Shown piece after piece: positions 16,411-25,033 of a stretch of 64,000 nucleotides of DNA. The position numbers and the translations under genes were made by a program. The notes under the pieces were generated by a model. The model saw only the letters and a list, made by a program, of their open reading frames with translations. It did no database searches and was not told where the DNA came from. Numbering within the stretch: the first letter of the stretch is position 1; each line of letters begins with the position of its first letter. The DNA comes from an uncultured Lachnospiraceae bacterium (GTDB taxonomy: Bacteria > Bacillota > Clostridia > Lachnospirales > Lachnospiraceae), in the NCBI GenBank assembly GCA_902794095.1, contig CADBFZ010000002.1:62001-126000 (forward strand). Direction: 5' to 3'.

Positions 16411-17625
16411 ATGAAATTGGCAGATACAGGACTTACCGCACAGGACATTAAGGACAAGGCAAAAAAGTACATGATCGAAACCTACGAGAGATTTGATTTT
16501 CTCGCAGAGACTGCCAAGGATCAGTACATCTACGATGAAAAAGGAGAGGCTTACCTGGATTTCTATGCGGGCATCGCGGTTAACTCCGCAGGAAGCTGTA
16601 ACGAGAAGGTTGTTGAAGCGGTCGTGGAACAGACAAAGGCCCTTATGCATACCTTTAACTATCCCTACACCATTCCCCAGGCTCTTCTTGCAGAGAAGGT
16701 TTGTACCACCATCGGAATGGACAAGATCTTCTATCAGAACTCAGGTACAGAGGCAAACGAAGCCATGATCAAGATGGCAAGAAAGTACGGTATCGAAAAG
16801 TACGGCCCCAACAGATATCACATCGTAACCGCTAAGATGGGATTCCACGGCAGAACCTTCGGTTCAATGTCCGCAACAGGTCAGCCGGGAAACGGCTGCC
16901 AGATAGGATTCGGCCCCATGGCATACGGCTTCTCCTATGCGCCCTACAACGATCTTCAGGCATTTAAGGATGCCTGCACCGAAAACACCATCGCTATCAT
17001 GATAGAGCCCGTTCAGGGCGAGGGCGGTGTTCATCCCGCAACTATGGAATTCATGAAAGGACTCAGGGAGTTCTGTGATGAAAAGGGAATGCTTCTTCTG
17101 CTTGATGAAGTACAGACCGGATGGTGCAGAACAGGTAAAGTAATGAGCTTTATGAATTACGGTATCAAACCGGATATCGTATCCATGGCTAAGGCACTCG
17201 GAGGCGGAATGCCAATCGGTGCAATCTGTGCAACAGAAGAAGTTGCCAAGGCATTCTCTGCAGGTTCACACGGAACCACATTCGGCGGACATCCCGTAAG
17301 CTGCGCCGCAGCACTTGCTCAGGTGGGAGAGCTTCTTGACAGAGACCTTGCAGGAAATGCAGCTAAGATGGGTGCATACTTCATGGATAAATTAAAGACT
17401 CTTCCTCATGTCAAAGAGGTCAGAGGTCAGGGACTTTTAGTAGGTGTTGAGTTTGACGATTCAGTAAGCAGCGTAGACGTTAAGCACGAGTGTCTCCACA
17501 GACATCTCCTGATCACCGCTATCGGCGATCACGTTATTCGTATGGTTCCTCCACTTATTATCACTGAAGAAGACTGTGATAAAGCATACGACATTATCAA
17601 GGCTTCTGTGGAGGCACTTGCTTAG
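16411..17625 (+). CDS. Class III PLP-dependent aminotransferase (acetylornithine/GABA type)
   Basis: A 404-residue fold-type I aminotransferase. The aspartate that holds the pyridine ring (LLLLDEVQTGWCRTGK) and the PLP-binding lysine (SMAKALGGGMPIGA) are present, as is the NSGTEANEAMIKMAR phosphate-binding stretch. The family moves amino groups from omega-amino acids such as ornithine, acetylornithine, GABA or beta-alanine. ATG 16411 follows GGAGGA by seven bases; the ATG at 16396 overlaps that site. The leader contains CCTCC about 20 bases before the GGAGG site and could pair with it. With the dehydrogenase next door it would give an alcohol from an amino compound through an aldehyde. Confidence 0.9.
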   Translation: MKLADTGLTAQDIKDKAKKYMIETYERFDFLAETAKDQYIYDEKGEAYLDFYAGIAVNSAGSCNEKVVEAVVEQTKALMHTFNYPYTIPQALLAEKVCTTIGMDKIFYQNSGTEANEAMIKMARKYGIEKYGPNRYHIVTAKMGFHGRTFGSMSATGQPGNGCQIGFGPMAYGFSYAPYNDLQAFKDACTENTIAIMIEPVQGEGGVHPATMEFMKGLREFCDEKGMLLLLDEVQTGWCRTGKVMSFMNYGIKPDIVSMAKALGGGMPIGAICATEEVAKAFSAGSHGTTFGGHPVSCAAALAQVGELLDRDLAGNAAKMGAYFMDKLKTLPHVKEVRGQGLLVGVEFDDSVSSVDVKHECLHRHLLITAIGDHVIRMVPPLIITEEDCDKAYDIIKASVEALA

Positions 17626-17637
17626 GAGGAACATGCG

Positions 17638-18786
17638 ATGAGTCTGTTTTCTTTTGCGGTTCCGCAAAATATAACATTCGGCGCGGGAGCTTTGGACAAG
17701 ATCCCCGAGGCCGTAAGCAGGATGAAGGTTTCGAAGGCATTTATCGTATCCGGACCTCATCTGAACAAAACGGGACTGGTTAACCTTATTGCTTCGAAGC
17801 TTGAAGAAGCAGGACTTTCGAGCGAGAGCTTCACGGAAACTGAAGGAAATCCGTCGACAGATACCGTGGAAAAGGCTGCCGCAAAGTTTAAAGAAAGCGG
17901 CGCCGATATGATAGTTGCTTTCGGAGGGGGATCCCCTCTTGATGTTGCCAAGGCCGTAGCAATCTTAGGAAAATACGGCGGCAAGATCACTGATTACGAG
18001 GGGGTGGGCAAAGTTCCCGGTCCGGTTGTCCCTATGCTGGCGATTCCCACAACAGCCGGAACGGGATCCGAAGTCACAGCTTTCTCCGTTATTACAGATC
18101 ATTCAAGGGATTATAAGTTGACGGTGGGAAGTACGTATCTCTTACCGGAAGCGGTAATACTGGATCCCTCACTGATTGCTACGGTTCCTGAAAAGACAGC
18201 GGCATACTGCGGAGTCGATGCGATGGTACATGCGCTTGAAAGCTACATTTCACTTGCGGCATCACCGTTTTCGGATATGTGTGCGCTTCAGGCACTTGAG
18301 CTTATCGGTAAGAATATCAGAGCGTATGTGGCAGACCGCGGAAATGCCGGTGCTGCGGAAGGAATGCTTCTCGGTTCTCTTTTTGCAGGAATTGCGTTCT
18401 CACATGCAAGGCTTGGTGATGTACACGCCATGAGTCATCCGGTGAGCGCATTTTTTGATGTGCCACACGGACTTGCAAATGCGGTACTTCTTCCTACGGT
18501 TGTTGAGTTTAACGCAGTGGAAGATATCGGAAAATATTACGAGATCTACAGGCGCGTTGCACAGATTGCGGTATCCAAAGACAGTTTTAAACCCAGCATG
18601 CTGGTTAATGAGCTTAAAGCCCTGAATGAATCACTTGGAATTCCCGATTCCCTTAAGAAGGTGGGAGTTGATGAGAGGAAGTTTGACGCAATGGCGGATG
18701 ATGCCATGAAGAGCGGAAATATCGCGGTAAATCCCAGGAAAACCACCAAGGAAGATATCATTAAACTGTATAAAAGTGCATATTGA
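17638..18786 (+). CDS. Iron-containing alcohol dehydrogenase
   Basis: A 382-residue group III (Fe-dependent) alcohol dehydrogenase. The NAD-binding GGGSPLDVAKAVA motif, the IPTTAGTGSEVT motif and the metal ligands (Asp and His in GVDAMVHALESY, His in DVHAMSHPVSAF and in VPHGLANA) are all present, so it should be active. It probably reduces the aldehyde formed by the aminotransferase 12 bases upstream. GABA to 4-hydroxybutyrate, beta-alanine to 3-hydroxypropionate or taurine to isethionate are candidate routes; sequence alone does not decide. Confidence 0.92.
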   Translation: MSLFSFAVPQNITFGAGALDKIPEAVSRMKVSKAFIVSGPHLNKTGLVNLIASKLEEAGLSSESFTETEGNPSTDTVEKAAAKFKESGADMIVAFGGGSPLDVAKAVAILGKYGGKITDYEGVGKVPGPVVPMLAIPTTAGTGSEVTAFSVITDHSRDYKLTVGSTYLLPEAVILDPSLIATVPEKTAAYCGVDAMVHALESYISLAASPFSDMCALQALELIGKNIRAYVADRGNAGAAEGMLLGSLFAGIAFSHARLGDVHAMSHPVSAFFDVPHGLANAVLLPTVVEFNAVEDIGKYYEIYRRVAQIAVSKDSFKPSMLVNELKALNESLGIPDSLKKVGVDERKFDAMADDAMKSGNIAVNPRKTTKEDIIKLYKSAY

Positions 18787-18802
18787 TCCGTTAATGAAAA
18801 TG

Positions 18803-18831
18803 ATTCCCCCGTTTGGAATGAACGGGGGAAT
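18803..18831 (+). terminator. Hairpin ending the amino-compound operon
   Basis: ATTCCCCCGTT pairs perfectly with AACGGGGGAAT over seven bases; TTATT follows. The stem is very strong although the T tract is broken. An extended -10 (TGTTATAAT, about 18836-18844) for the next gene lies just after it. Confidence 0.7.
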
Positions 18832-18895
18832 TATTATGTTATAATACTTGTTATAGTGTTTTGACTATCAAGGGGAGTTTAAACGGAGGAAAGAT

Positions 18896-19492
18896 ATGCC
18901 GGATGCAAAAGTATTTGACGAAACAAAGATTGAAATGATCAAATCAAACGCAAATATGTACCTTACCTTCAACGTTGCCTGCAATGATAAGACAGGATAC
19001 ATGTACTGCGTTTTAGAAGACCTGGCTGAACTGATCGACTCGTCATCGGAAAGATCCGACATAGCAAAGTACCGCCGGGAGAAGGACTCATTATCTGAAG
19101 ATGACCGTCGTGCTCTTTATGATAATTGTTCGCTTATCCCTAAGCTGGCATATGTTATGTCCGACTACATCAAAGAAGCATTTGATGCGCTTGAAGCTAA
19201 GAGACAGGAACTGTTTGAACTTACCGGTCTTGATTCTTATTTTCCCGAATCCAAAGATGAAGGCTTTAACGGAATCGGAATTTCAAGGGACGAATTCTGG
19301 AAGACTATAGATGATCTGTCCAAAGAGTTCCCTGTAAGAGACGATATTCCCACGGAGTTTGTAATGAGAGCCGGCGGCGAATATGCCATCAGGCTTTACG
19401 AGCGCCTGACCCAGGAACTTGCGTCCAAAGAAGTTATTCCCAATGAAGTACTTCTTGCTAACATAAAGACTTTGCTTGGAACTAATTCTTAA
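18896..19492 (+). CDS. Hypothetical soluble protein
   Basis: I do not recognise this 198-residue protein. It has no signal peptide and no membrane segment; it is acidic and mostly helical by eye (for example DIAKYRREKDSLSEDDRRALYD and DYIKEAFDALEAKRQELFEL). A CGGAGGA ribosome site precedes the ATG. It is followed seven bases later by a membrane protein gene, so the two are probably co-transcribed from the extended -10 box near 18840. Confidence 0.8.
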   Translation: MPDAKVFDETKIEMIKSNANMYLTFNVACNDKTGYMYCVLEDLAELIDSSSERSDIAKYRREKDSLSEDDRRALYDNCSLIPKLAYVMSDYIKEAFDALEAKRQELFELTGLDSYFPESKDEGFNGIGISRDEFWKTIDDLSKEFPVRDDIPTEFVMRAGGEYAIRLYERLTQELASKEVIPNEVLLANIKTLLGTNS

Positions 19493-19499
19493 TTCGTTT

Positions 19500-20144
19500 A
19501 TGAAAAAGGTACACATACCCGGATCGGTAATATTTGGTGCGCTTTTAGTCGCAGTTTGCATCATCGGACTTTTGTCAAATATGTCCGAGGGATTCAATCT
19601 GGGTATGATCTTTGTGCTTATTATTCCGGTTGCGTTTATCGTTTTATTTTGTCGGAAGAATGTTCAAACGATTGAAGAAAAGCCCTTGCAGGCGGGCAGG
19701 AAGCCGGCAAAATCGAAGTTTATCGCATCCAAGGAAAAAGATGACGATCACCAGCGAAAGCTTCTGAATCTGTACATGTATCAGAAGGAAGAGTTCAGAA
19801 AGAATGCGAGAAACGGCATAGTATTTGGAGTTGTCGGGGTCATGATCCTGTACATTATGTGGGGGTTCGGCAGAATTAAAACGCCGGTTTTCATCGTACT
19901 TTTGCTCTTCTGCGTATATTATGCGGGTAGGTGCATATGGCAGTGGTTCATCAATTCCGATAAGCCCGAAGCCAGGGAAATAGCGGCTAAGCTTAATATG
20001 ACGACCCTTCAGGATCAGATAGAATATACCGAGATGGTGCTCATGCAAAATGAGACAAACAGGAGAGCGGGCACCGTTCCCGGAGATACCATAGCTTTTA
20101 TGGATAAAAATGAATATCTGGAAAGTAAAGAATATCAGGAATAA
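19500..20144 (+). CDS. Hypothetical membrane protein
   Basis: A 214-residue protein with two hydrophobic helices near the N-terminus (about residues 9-28 and 35-53), a charged cytoplasmic-looking stretch (PAKSKFIASKEKDDDHQRKL), then two more helices (about 105-145), and a hydrophilic tail. No catalytic motif is visible. ATG 19500 is preferred over a TTG at 19476, which lies inside the upstream gene. The stop codon overlaps the terminator at 20144. Confidence 0.75.
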   Translation: MKKVHIPGSVIFGALLVAVCIIGLLSNMSEGFNLGMIFVLIIPVAFIVLFCRKNVQTIEEKPLQAGRKPAKSKFIASKEKDDDHQRKLLNLYMYQKEEFRKNARNGIVFGVVGVMILYIMWGFGRIKTPVFIVLLLFCVYYAGRCIWQWFINSDKPEAREIAAKLNMTTLQDQIEYTEMVLMQNETNRRAGTVPGDTIAFMDKNEYLESKEYQE

Positions 20145-20182
20145 AAATCCGATTACCTGCTCAGTGCAGATAATCGGATTTT
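20144..20182. terminator. Bidirectional terminator
   Basis: AAAATCCGATTA pairs with TAATCGGATTTT over a 15-base loop, with A and T runs on the two sides. It ends both the membrane protein gene and the convergent acetyltransferase gene, whose stop codon lies within the hairpin. Confidence 0.85.
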
Positions 20183-20673
20183 TTGATGTCCATCTCTATC
20201 AGGTTCCAAGGTTCTTTTTCAACAATCTCGAAATCCTTGAAACCGACTTTTTTATAGCAGCTGTGGGCGATTTCATTTCCTTCGAATACGCCGAGAGTAA
20301 TCCGTTCAACATTCAGGAATTCGAAAGCGTATTTAAGGCCCATCCTAAGCATCTCGGTACCGTAGCCTTTACCGCGTATCGAATCGTCTACGATGACCCA
20401 GCCGAAGCGGAGAAGCTTATGGTCTCCTTTTAAATATCTCATGATGAAATGGCCTACGACTTTGCCTTCATCGTTAACCGCTACCCAGGGGTAGAAGTTA
20501 TCGGGCTCTTCGCAGTCGCCGTTTTTAGATCTGTATTTTTCGTCTATTACCTCTGCAGGGATAGGATAGTCGCAAAAGAGCTTTCCGCCCCATTTAAGGT
20601 AAATGTCTTCGTTCTTGATCCAGCTTGCGATTATCTCCGCATCGCAGGGCTTGTACGGTCTTAATGATAACAT
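20161..20673 (-). CDS. GNAT-family N-acetyltransferase
   Basis: A 170-residue acetyltransferase of the RimJ/RimL-like type. The acetyl-CoA binding motif A reads VDDSIRGKGYGTEMLRMGLK, and the following helix and strand (NVERITLGVFEGNEIAHSCYKKVGF) fit the fold. ATG 20673 has AAGGAG seven bases upstream on the minus strand; an in-frame start at 20712 has no such site. The acceptor is unknown. Confidence 0.9.
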   Translation of the reverse strand: MLSLRPYKPCDAEIIASWIKNEDIYLKWGGKLFCDYPIPAEVIDEKYRSKNGDCEEPDNFYPWVAVNDEGKVVGHFIMRYLKGDHKLLRFGWVIVDDSIRGKGYGTEMLRMGLKYAFEFLNVERITLGVFEGNEIAHSCYKKVGFKDFEIVEKEPWNLIEMDIKKSDYLH

Positions 20674-20791
20674 AGGTACTCCTTTGTGACAGGTGGTCGG
20701 ATTCTGCGTCACAAAATCATTTTACTCTTTTTGATATCGGTTGCAAATGCGGTCACTGTGCTATAATCGATTTATCGAAATGAGGTGGGAT

Positions 20792-21595
20792 ATGGTTTAT
20801 TTAAAGCGGTTCCTGGTAGTTTCGTTCTTAATATTTCTGTTTAATCCGATGCATGTTAATGCATGCAGTACTTTGCCCGGTTTTGATCCCGTGTTTTATC
20901 TGAGTAATAATCCCGATGTTGCAGCCGCATACGGATGGAATCCGCAGGGGGCTTTGGAGCACTATGTAAATTTCGGAATGGCGGAGGGAAGAGTAGGATG
21001 CGCTGAGAGTGCGATTACGGAAGGCGTATTATCCGGATTTACCGTCATTCTGGATGCGGGACACGGCGGAAGGGACCCCGGATGTGTCAGAAACGGTGTG
21101 TATGAGAAGAACGTAAACTTCGCAATCATCATGAAGATAAAGGCTCTTCTTGAAAGCTATGGGGCTACTGTACTCCTCACACGTGCGGATGATTCTTTTG
21201 TAAGTCTGGAATATCGCTACACCTTTGAAAACCTAAATCCCCAAGCGGTGTTTGTAAGTGTGCACTGTAATGCGGTGGCGGGTAATACTTCCGTCAGCGG
21301 AATGAGCGCATATTGCAATATACAAAATAACGCAGACAGCGCTAATCTCGCTGCCTGCGTATACAATGGGGCTCTTATGGCTACCGGCGCAAAAGGCCGT
21401 GGTATAAACGGATTGTCCGATCTTAAAGTTGTCTATTACAGTTATATCCCTTCGGTTCTTATCGAAACGGGGTATCTGTCATCTTCTGCGGAATTTCCGC
21501 TTCTTACATCCGATGAGTATCAATTACTTATAGCTCAGGGGATAGTAAATGGGCTTGTTACTTACTCCATGTCTTCAAGCATGCCTACGATGTAA
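20792..21595 (+). CDS. Secreted N-acetylmuramoyl-L-alanine amidase (Amidase_3)
   Basis: A 267-residue exported zinc amidase that cuts the bond between muramic acid and the peptide in peptidoglycan. A signal peptide (to about residue 24) is followed by a short wall-associated repeat (FDPVFYLSNNPDVAAAYGWN, then EHYVNFGMAEGRVG) and the Amidase_3 domain. All zinc ligands are seen: His in DAGHGGRDPG, Glu in GVYEKNVNF, His in VSVHCNA and catalytic Glu in VLIETGYL. ATG 20792 has GAGGTGGG upstream; TTGCAA and TATAAT (20762) may be its promoter. Its last 34 bases overlap the 3' end of the convergent vWA gene. Confidence 0.93.
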   Translation: MVYLKRFLVVSFLIFLFNPMHVNACSTLPGFDPVFYLSNNPDVAAAYGWNPQGALEHYVNFGMAEGRVGCAESAITEGVLSGFTVILDAGHGGRDPGCVRNGVYEKNVNFAIIMKIKALLESYGATVLLTRADDSFVSLEYRYTFENLNPQAVFVSVHCNAVAGNTSVSGMSAYCNIQNNADSANLAACVYNGALMATGAKGRGINGLSDLKVVYYSYIPSVLIETGYLSSSAEFPLLTSDEYQLLIAQGIVNGLVTYSMSSSMPTM

Positions 21596-23349
21596 AGGAA
21601 CTGTGCCTTGAGGTCGTCGGTCATGACTGTGGGATCCTGGGAAAGTCTTTCGATGATGTCTTCGTAATCGGATGTTCCTGCAAAATCCGAGTCTCTGTAG
21701 ATCATTCCGACCTGTGCAACACCTGCGGCCCAAGAGGTATCATAGTCCATCTCTTCGGTGAACATCCCAGTGGTTACGGGGTAGGTTCTGAGCTCGCTTT
21801 CTTTTCCGTCAGGCTCTTTATATCTGATGTTGAGGACGCAGTACTCATCTGCGCTTGAAATGCTGGTTTCGCCCTCATCGCCGTATCTGGACTCGACTGA
21901 AGGAACTTCGTAATCGGAGCCAACGGGAACAATTTCGTAAAGGATGGTTACGGTCTGGCCGGATCCTACTTCGCCGCCGTCTTTGGTATCATCAGAGAAA
22001 TCCTCTGCGGACATCTGACGATTTTCGTATCCGATAATTCTGTAAGCTGCTACGGTCTCGGGATTGAACTCAACCTGGAATTTTGTGTCCTTGGCTACGG
22101 TGTAAAGGGTTGACCAGATTTCATTACTGAGGGCTTTTTCTGCTTCTGCGGTGCAGTCGATGTAGAAGTAGTTGCCATTTCCGTGATCTGCAAGAGCTTC
22201 CATCTTGTCATCTTTATAGTTACCTTCTCCGAATCCGAGGCAGGAGAGGAATACGCCGGTTTCTTTCTTTTCTTCGATGAGTTCGATAAGACCTGCTTCG
22301 GAAGAAGTTCCTACATTGAAATCACCGTCGGTGCATAATATTACGCGGTTGTTTCCGCCTTCGATAAAGTATTCCTGCGCGATGTCGTATGCGGTGATGA
22401 TTCCGCCTGCGCCGTTGGTGCTTCCGCCTGCTTCAAGGGAATCGATGGCTTCTTTGATCTCTTTGTGCTGATCGCCGGAGAGTCCTTCTGCAACGACTGT
22501 TGATGAGCCTGCGTAGGTTACGATGGAGACTCTGTCATTCTCGGTAAGGTTCCTTTGGAGGGTCTTGAGGGCTTCCTGTGCAAGAGGAAGACCGTTATTC
22601 CAGAACATGGAACCTGATGTATCAACTAAGAATACGATGTTTGATCCGCCGGAGATATCTACTTCCTCAGCTCTTACGCCTACGCGGTAGAGGAGAGTGT
22701 CTTCATTCCAAGGGCAGGGAACGATGGTCTGGGTTACGGAAAACTTCTCGCCGTCCTTAGCTTCGGGATAGGAGTAGTCGAAGTAATTGATCATTTCCTC
22801 AATTCTGAGTGCATCGGGATCGAGTCCGCCGTATCCGTAGTACTCATCTTCATGCTTATAGAAATCGTATGCCTGATAAACGGTACGTCTGAAATTTGAA
22901 TAGGTTGCTGTATCAACGTCTGCTCCGAAGGTGGAGAATCTGTTGGCTGATGTGTTTACAAAGCCTGACTCCGAAATGCTGTTGTATCCTTCTGTGTTCC
23001 AGGGAAGATCTGAATCTATGGGAGTTACGGGTACTCCAATTGTAGTGCTTGTTGCGTCATATGATGCTTCTTCATCACAACAAGCCTCAGTCATTACCAT
23101 GCCTCCGTTGGTAGCATAGTTAATGCCGCCACCGCTGAATAATCCGTAGCTGTCATCAAGACCGTCGTATCTTCTTCCTACGTGTCTGATGCGGTCTGCG
23201 ATTTCTTCATCGGTATAGGTGGTGGCAGTAGGATCGGGGTCTGCATCAGGACCATCCGCTACCTGTCCGCAGGCCGTGAGCATCATTAATCCCGCTATGA
23301 AAAGACTGATATAGGACTTTGTGTATTTTCCGAATATTTTTTTCCTCAT
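21562..23349 (-). CDS. vWA-domain lipoprotein (YfbK-like)
   Basis: A 595-residue lipoprotein (lipobox LMMLTAC, Cys27). A YfbK-type N-terminal region (TEGYNSISESGFVNTSANRFSTF- and DALRIEEMINYFDY-like motifs) is followed by a von Willebrand A domain with a complete metal-ion site (FLVDTSGSMFW) and the C-terminal extension usual for this family (DUF3520). Such proteins bind partners through the metal site on the cell surface; the partner is not known. The ribosome site (GGAGG) lies in the 3' arm of a long leader hairpin at 23360-23408. The gene end overlaps the amidase gene on the other strand. Confidence 0.9.
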   Translation of the reverse strand: MRKKIFGKYTKSYISLFIAGLMMLTACGQVADGPDADPDPTATTYTDEEIADRIRHVGRRYDGLDDSYGLFSGGGINYATNGGMVMTEACCDEEASYDATSTTIGVPVTPIDSDLPWNTEGYNSISESGFVNTSANRFSTFGADVDTATYSNFRRTVYQAYDFYKHEDEYYGYGGLDPDALRIEEMINYFDYSYPEAKDGEKFSVTQTIVPCPWNEDTLLYRVGVRAEEVDISGGSNIVFLVDTSGSMFWNNGLPLAQEALKTLQRNLTENDRVSIVTYAGSSTVVAEGLSGDQHKEIKEAIDSLEAGGSTNGAGGIITAYDIAQEYFIEGGNNRVILCTDGDFNVGTSSEAGLIELIEEKKETGVFLSCLGFGEGNYKDDKMEALADHGNGNYFYIDCTAEAEKALSNEIWSTLYTVAKDTKFQVEFNPETVAAYRIIGYENRQMSAEDFSDDTKDGGEVGSGQTVTILYEIVPVGSDYEVPSVESRYGDEGETSISSADEYCVLNIRYKEPDGKESELRTYPVTTGMFTEEMDYDTSWAAGVAQVGMIYRDSDFAGTSDYEDIIERLSQDPTVMTDDLKAQFLYIVGMLEDME

Positions 23350-23359
23350 AATAAAAATC

Positions 23360-23408
23360 CTCCGTCATATGGAACAGTTTTTTTGCCTTCCTGTCCTATA
23401 TGACGGAG
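23360..23408 (-). promoter_or_regulatory. Leader hairpin that sequesters the ribosome site of the vWA gene
   Basis: On the minus strand CTCCGTCATAT pairs with ATATGACGGAG, and inside it GGACAG pairs with CTGTTC across a purine-rich loop. The 3' arm carries the GGAG of the ribosome-binding site, which ends only about ten bases from the ATG. Folding would hide the site, so a translational switch or RNA thermometer is possible. It has no T tract, so it is not a terminator. Confidence 0.62.
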
Positions 23409-23444
23409 ATTGTAATCGTGCGGTCACTTTTTTATTAAATTTAT

Positions 23445-23473
23445 GTGTCACGGGGTCGGACCCTCTGTCACAC
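23445..23473. repeat. Palindromic repeat, degenerate copy
   Basis: GTGTCACGGGGTCGGACCCT continued by CTGTCAC matches the consensus palindrome seen at 36862 and 45726 at most positions but has lost part of its pairing. It lies immediately after the stop codon of the GH114-like gene. Confidence 0.7.
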
Positions 23474-23474
23474 C

Positions 23475-24923
23475 TTAGTCTAAGTCGATGGAATCCGAGA
23501 TGTAATACCCGTAATCATGGTCCCGGCAGAAATCCCGGATATCCAGGTCTATGGATGAGCCGTTGGTGTATTCAAGGAGGTAGATCTTGGCACCGAGAGC
23601 CGCATACTTCTCAAGGTAAGCTTCGAAATATTCCCTGTCTTCATCGTTATTTCTTCCGAATGTTCCCTTGTCCCAATAGATGCAACTGATGACGGTCTCC
23701 TGATTGATGGCATCGATGACGTCCTTCATGTCGCCACCTGCATCCGTATATGCATCCATGAATGCATCTCCGCCGTTGATGATCACAAGGAGTCCGGTGT
23801 CTTTAAGGCCTTCCATGATAACCGAAAGTCCGTGCAGTATTTCTTCTGTCGGATATTGATAGTAAACGTCGCAGTTATCTACGAAGAATCCGTCGATTCC
23901 CTTATCTATCAGTTCGGGTGCGAGAGTATTCAGTATGAAATCCTGCCATCTTTCATCAGCCACATTGACCCAGACTTCATCTTCCCAGTTCTCATATTCA
24001 CTAAGACCGAGGTCTGAATATTCATCGTAATAGTCCCTGAAGTTTTCAAGTGAGCCGACATTTATATAGCTGAAGACATATTTATCGGAATCATAAGAAT
24101 CCTTGAAGTATGCAATATCCGCTTCACTTTTATACTGTGCGTCGATGACGATGGTATCGTAGTCGTACTTAAGGTCCATCAGAGGCTCTTCGTAATTTAA
24201 GAACACGCCGTAGTGCTCATATGACGCATTTCCTGCATGGAATCTCCAGATCTTCTTGTAATAGAGCGCATCATCTTTCATCTCGTCCGGGAGACTGTCA
24301 TGAAGCACTCTGAGCATATCGTGGAATTCACTGTTTGTCGGGCAGAAGCCGCCGCATGGTTTAAGTAATGCATCATTCTTGTCATAGATGTACATGTACG
24401 TAAATCCGCCGTCGCAGACTATATCCGGGTCCTGACATTGGGGATCGAGATTGTACAGTTTCTGTAAATCGACGGTATGTTTGATCTCCGAAAACTGTGC
24501 ATCCGAAATATCGTATAAAACGGGAACGGTCACGGTTTCGTCATTTGAAAGACTGTATCTGTAATCTACTTCGATCTTTCCGTCCAAACGCACCTTGCAC
24601 TCAAAAGCAGGTGCATTCTCCATAAAATCCCCGCTCTCATAATCGAATCCGACGAGATATGTGCTGCTAAGATTTGAGGCATCGAATGGAGGATAGCTGT
24701 TTGCCGTACTGCCGCCGCCTGAACCGCCGTTTGAACCACCGCCCGAATTTCCGTTTGGACCACCCCCGGATATTGCATTAGTAACGGGATTATCTTCGAT
24801 AACACTTCTTGCGTAAGGCTCATCGCGCGCAATGATGAAAAATATAATAACGAACACACCGGCCGAAACGCCTATCGCTATCAGCCATGCTCTCAGCTCC
24901 TTGAAGAATTTTTCTTTATCCAT
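23475..24923 (-). CDS. Membrane-anchored GH114-like (endo-alpha-1,4-polygalactosaminidase / TM1410) protein
   Basis: A 482-residue protein with an N-terminal membrane helix (about residues 11-32), a Gly/Ser/Asn-rich linker, an unassigned beta-rich segment and a C-terminal TIM-barrel domain. The motifs YVFSYINVGSLENF, VNVADERWQDFILNTL and GIDGFFVDNCDVYYQYP are typical of GH114, whose known members cut alpha-1,4-linked galactosamine polymers. The enzyme would act outside the cell, perhaps on a biofilm or wall polysaccharide. GGGGAG lies before the ATG. The substrate is inferred from the family only. Confidence 0.82.
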   Translation of the reverse strand: MDKEKFFKELRAWLIAIGVSAGVFVIIFFIIARDEPYARSVIEDNPVTNAISGGGPNGNSGGGSNGGSGGGSTANSYPPFDASNLSSTYLVGFDYESGDFMENAPAFECKVRLDGKIEVDYRYSLSNDETVTVPVLYDISDAQFSEIKHTVDLQKLYNLDPQCQDPDIVCDGGFTYMYIYDKNDALLKPCGGFCPTNSEFHDMLRVLHDSLPDEMKDDALYYKKIWRFHAGNASYEHYGVFLNYEEPLMDLKYDYDTIVIDAQYKSEADIAYFKDSYDSDKYVFSYINVGSLENFRDYYDEYSDLGLSEYENWEDEVWVNVADERWQDFILNTLAPELIDKGIDGFFVDNCDVYYQYPTEEILHGLSVIMEGLKDTGLLVIINGGDAFMDAYTDAGGDMKDVIDAINQETVISCIYWDKGTFGRNNDEDREYFEAYLEKYAALGAKIYLLEYTNGSSIDLDIRDFCRDHDYGYYISDSIDLD

Positions 24924-24987
24924 AATATTTCTCCCCTGTAGTCCGTCTGTTAACTCCCTACATATATCCTGACGGAAAAAGAAAACA

Positions 24988-25018
24988 GGAAGTCACTTTG
25001 AGTTAACACATGACTTCC
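24988..25018 (-). terminator. Terminator of the diguanylate cyclase gene
   Basis: On the minus strand GGAAGTCA pairs with TGACTTCC over a 15-base loop and is followed by a T-rich stretch (TGTTTTCTTTTT). Confidence 0.7.
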
Positions 25019-25033
25019 CGAAAATCTCATCAT

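Noticed and set aside
20110..20433. Plus-strand frame opposite the GNAT gene
   Set aside because: It is antisense to a clear acetyltransferase and starts inside a terminator region; no family features.
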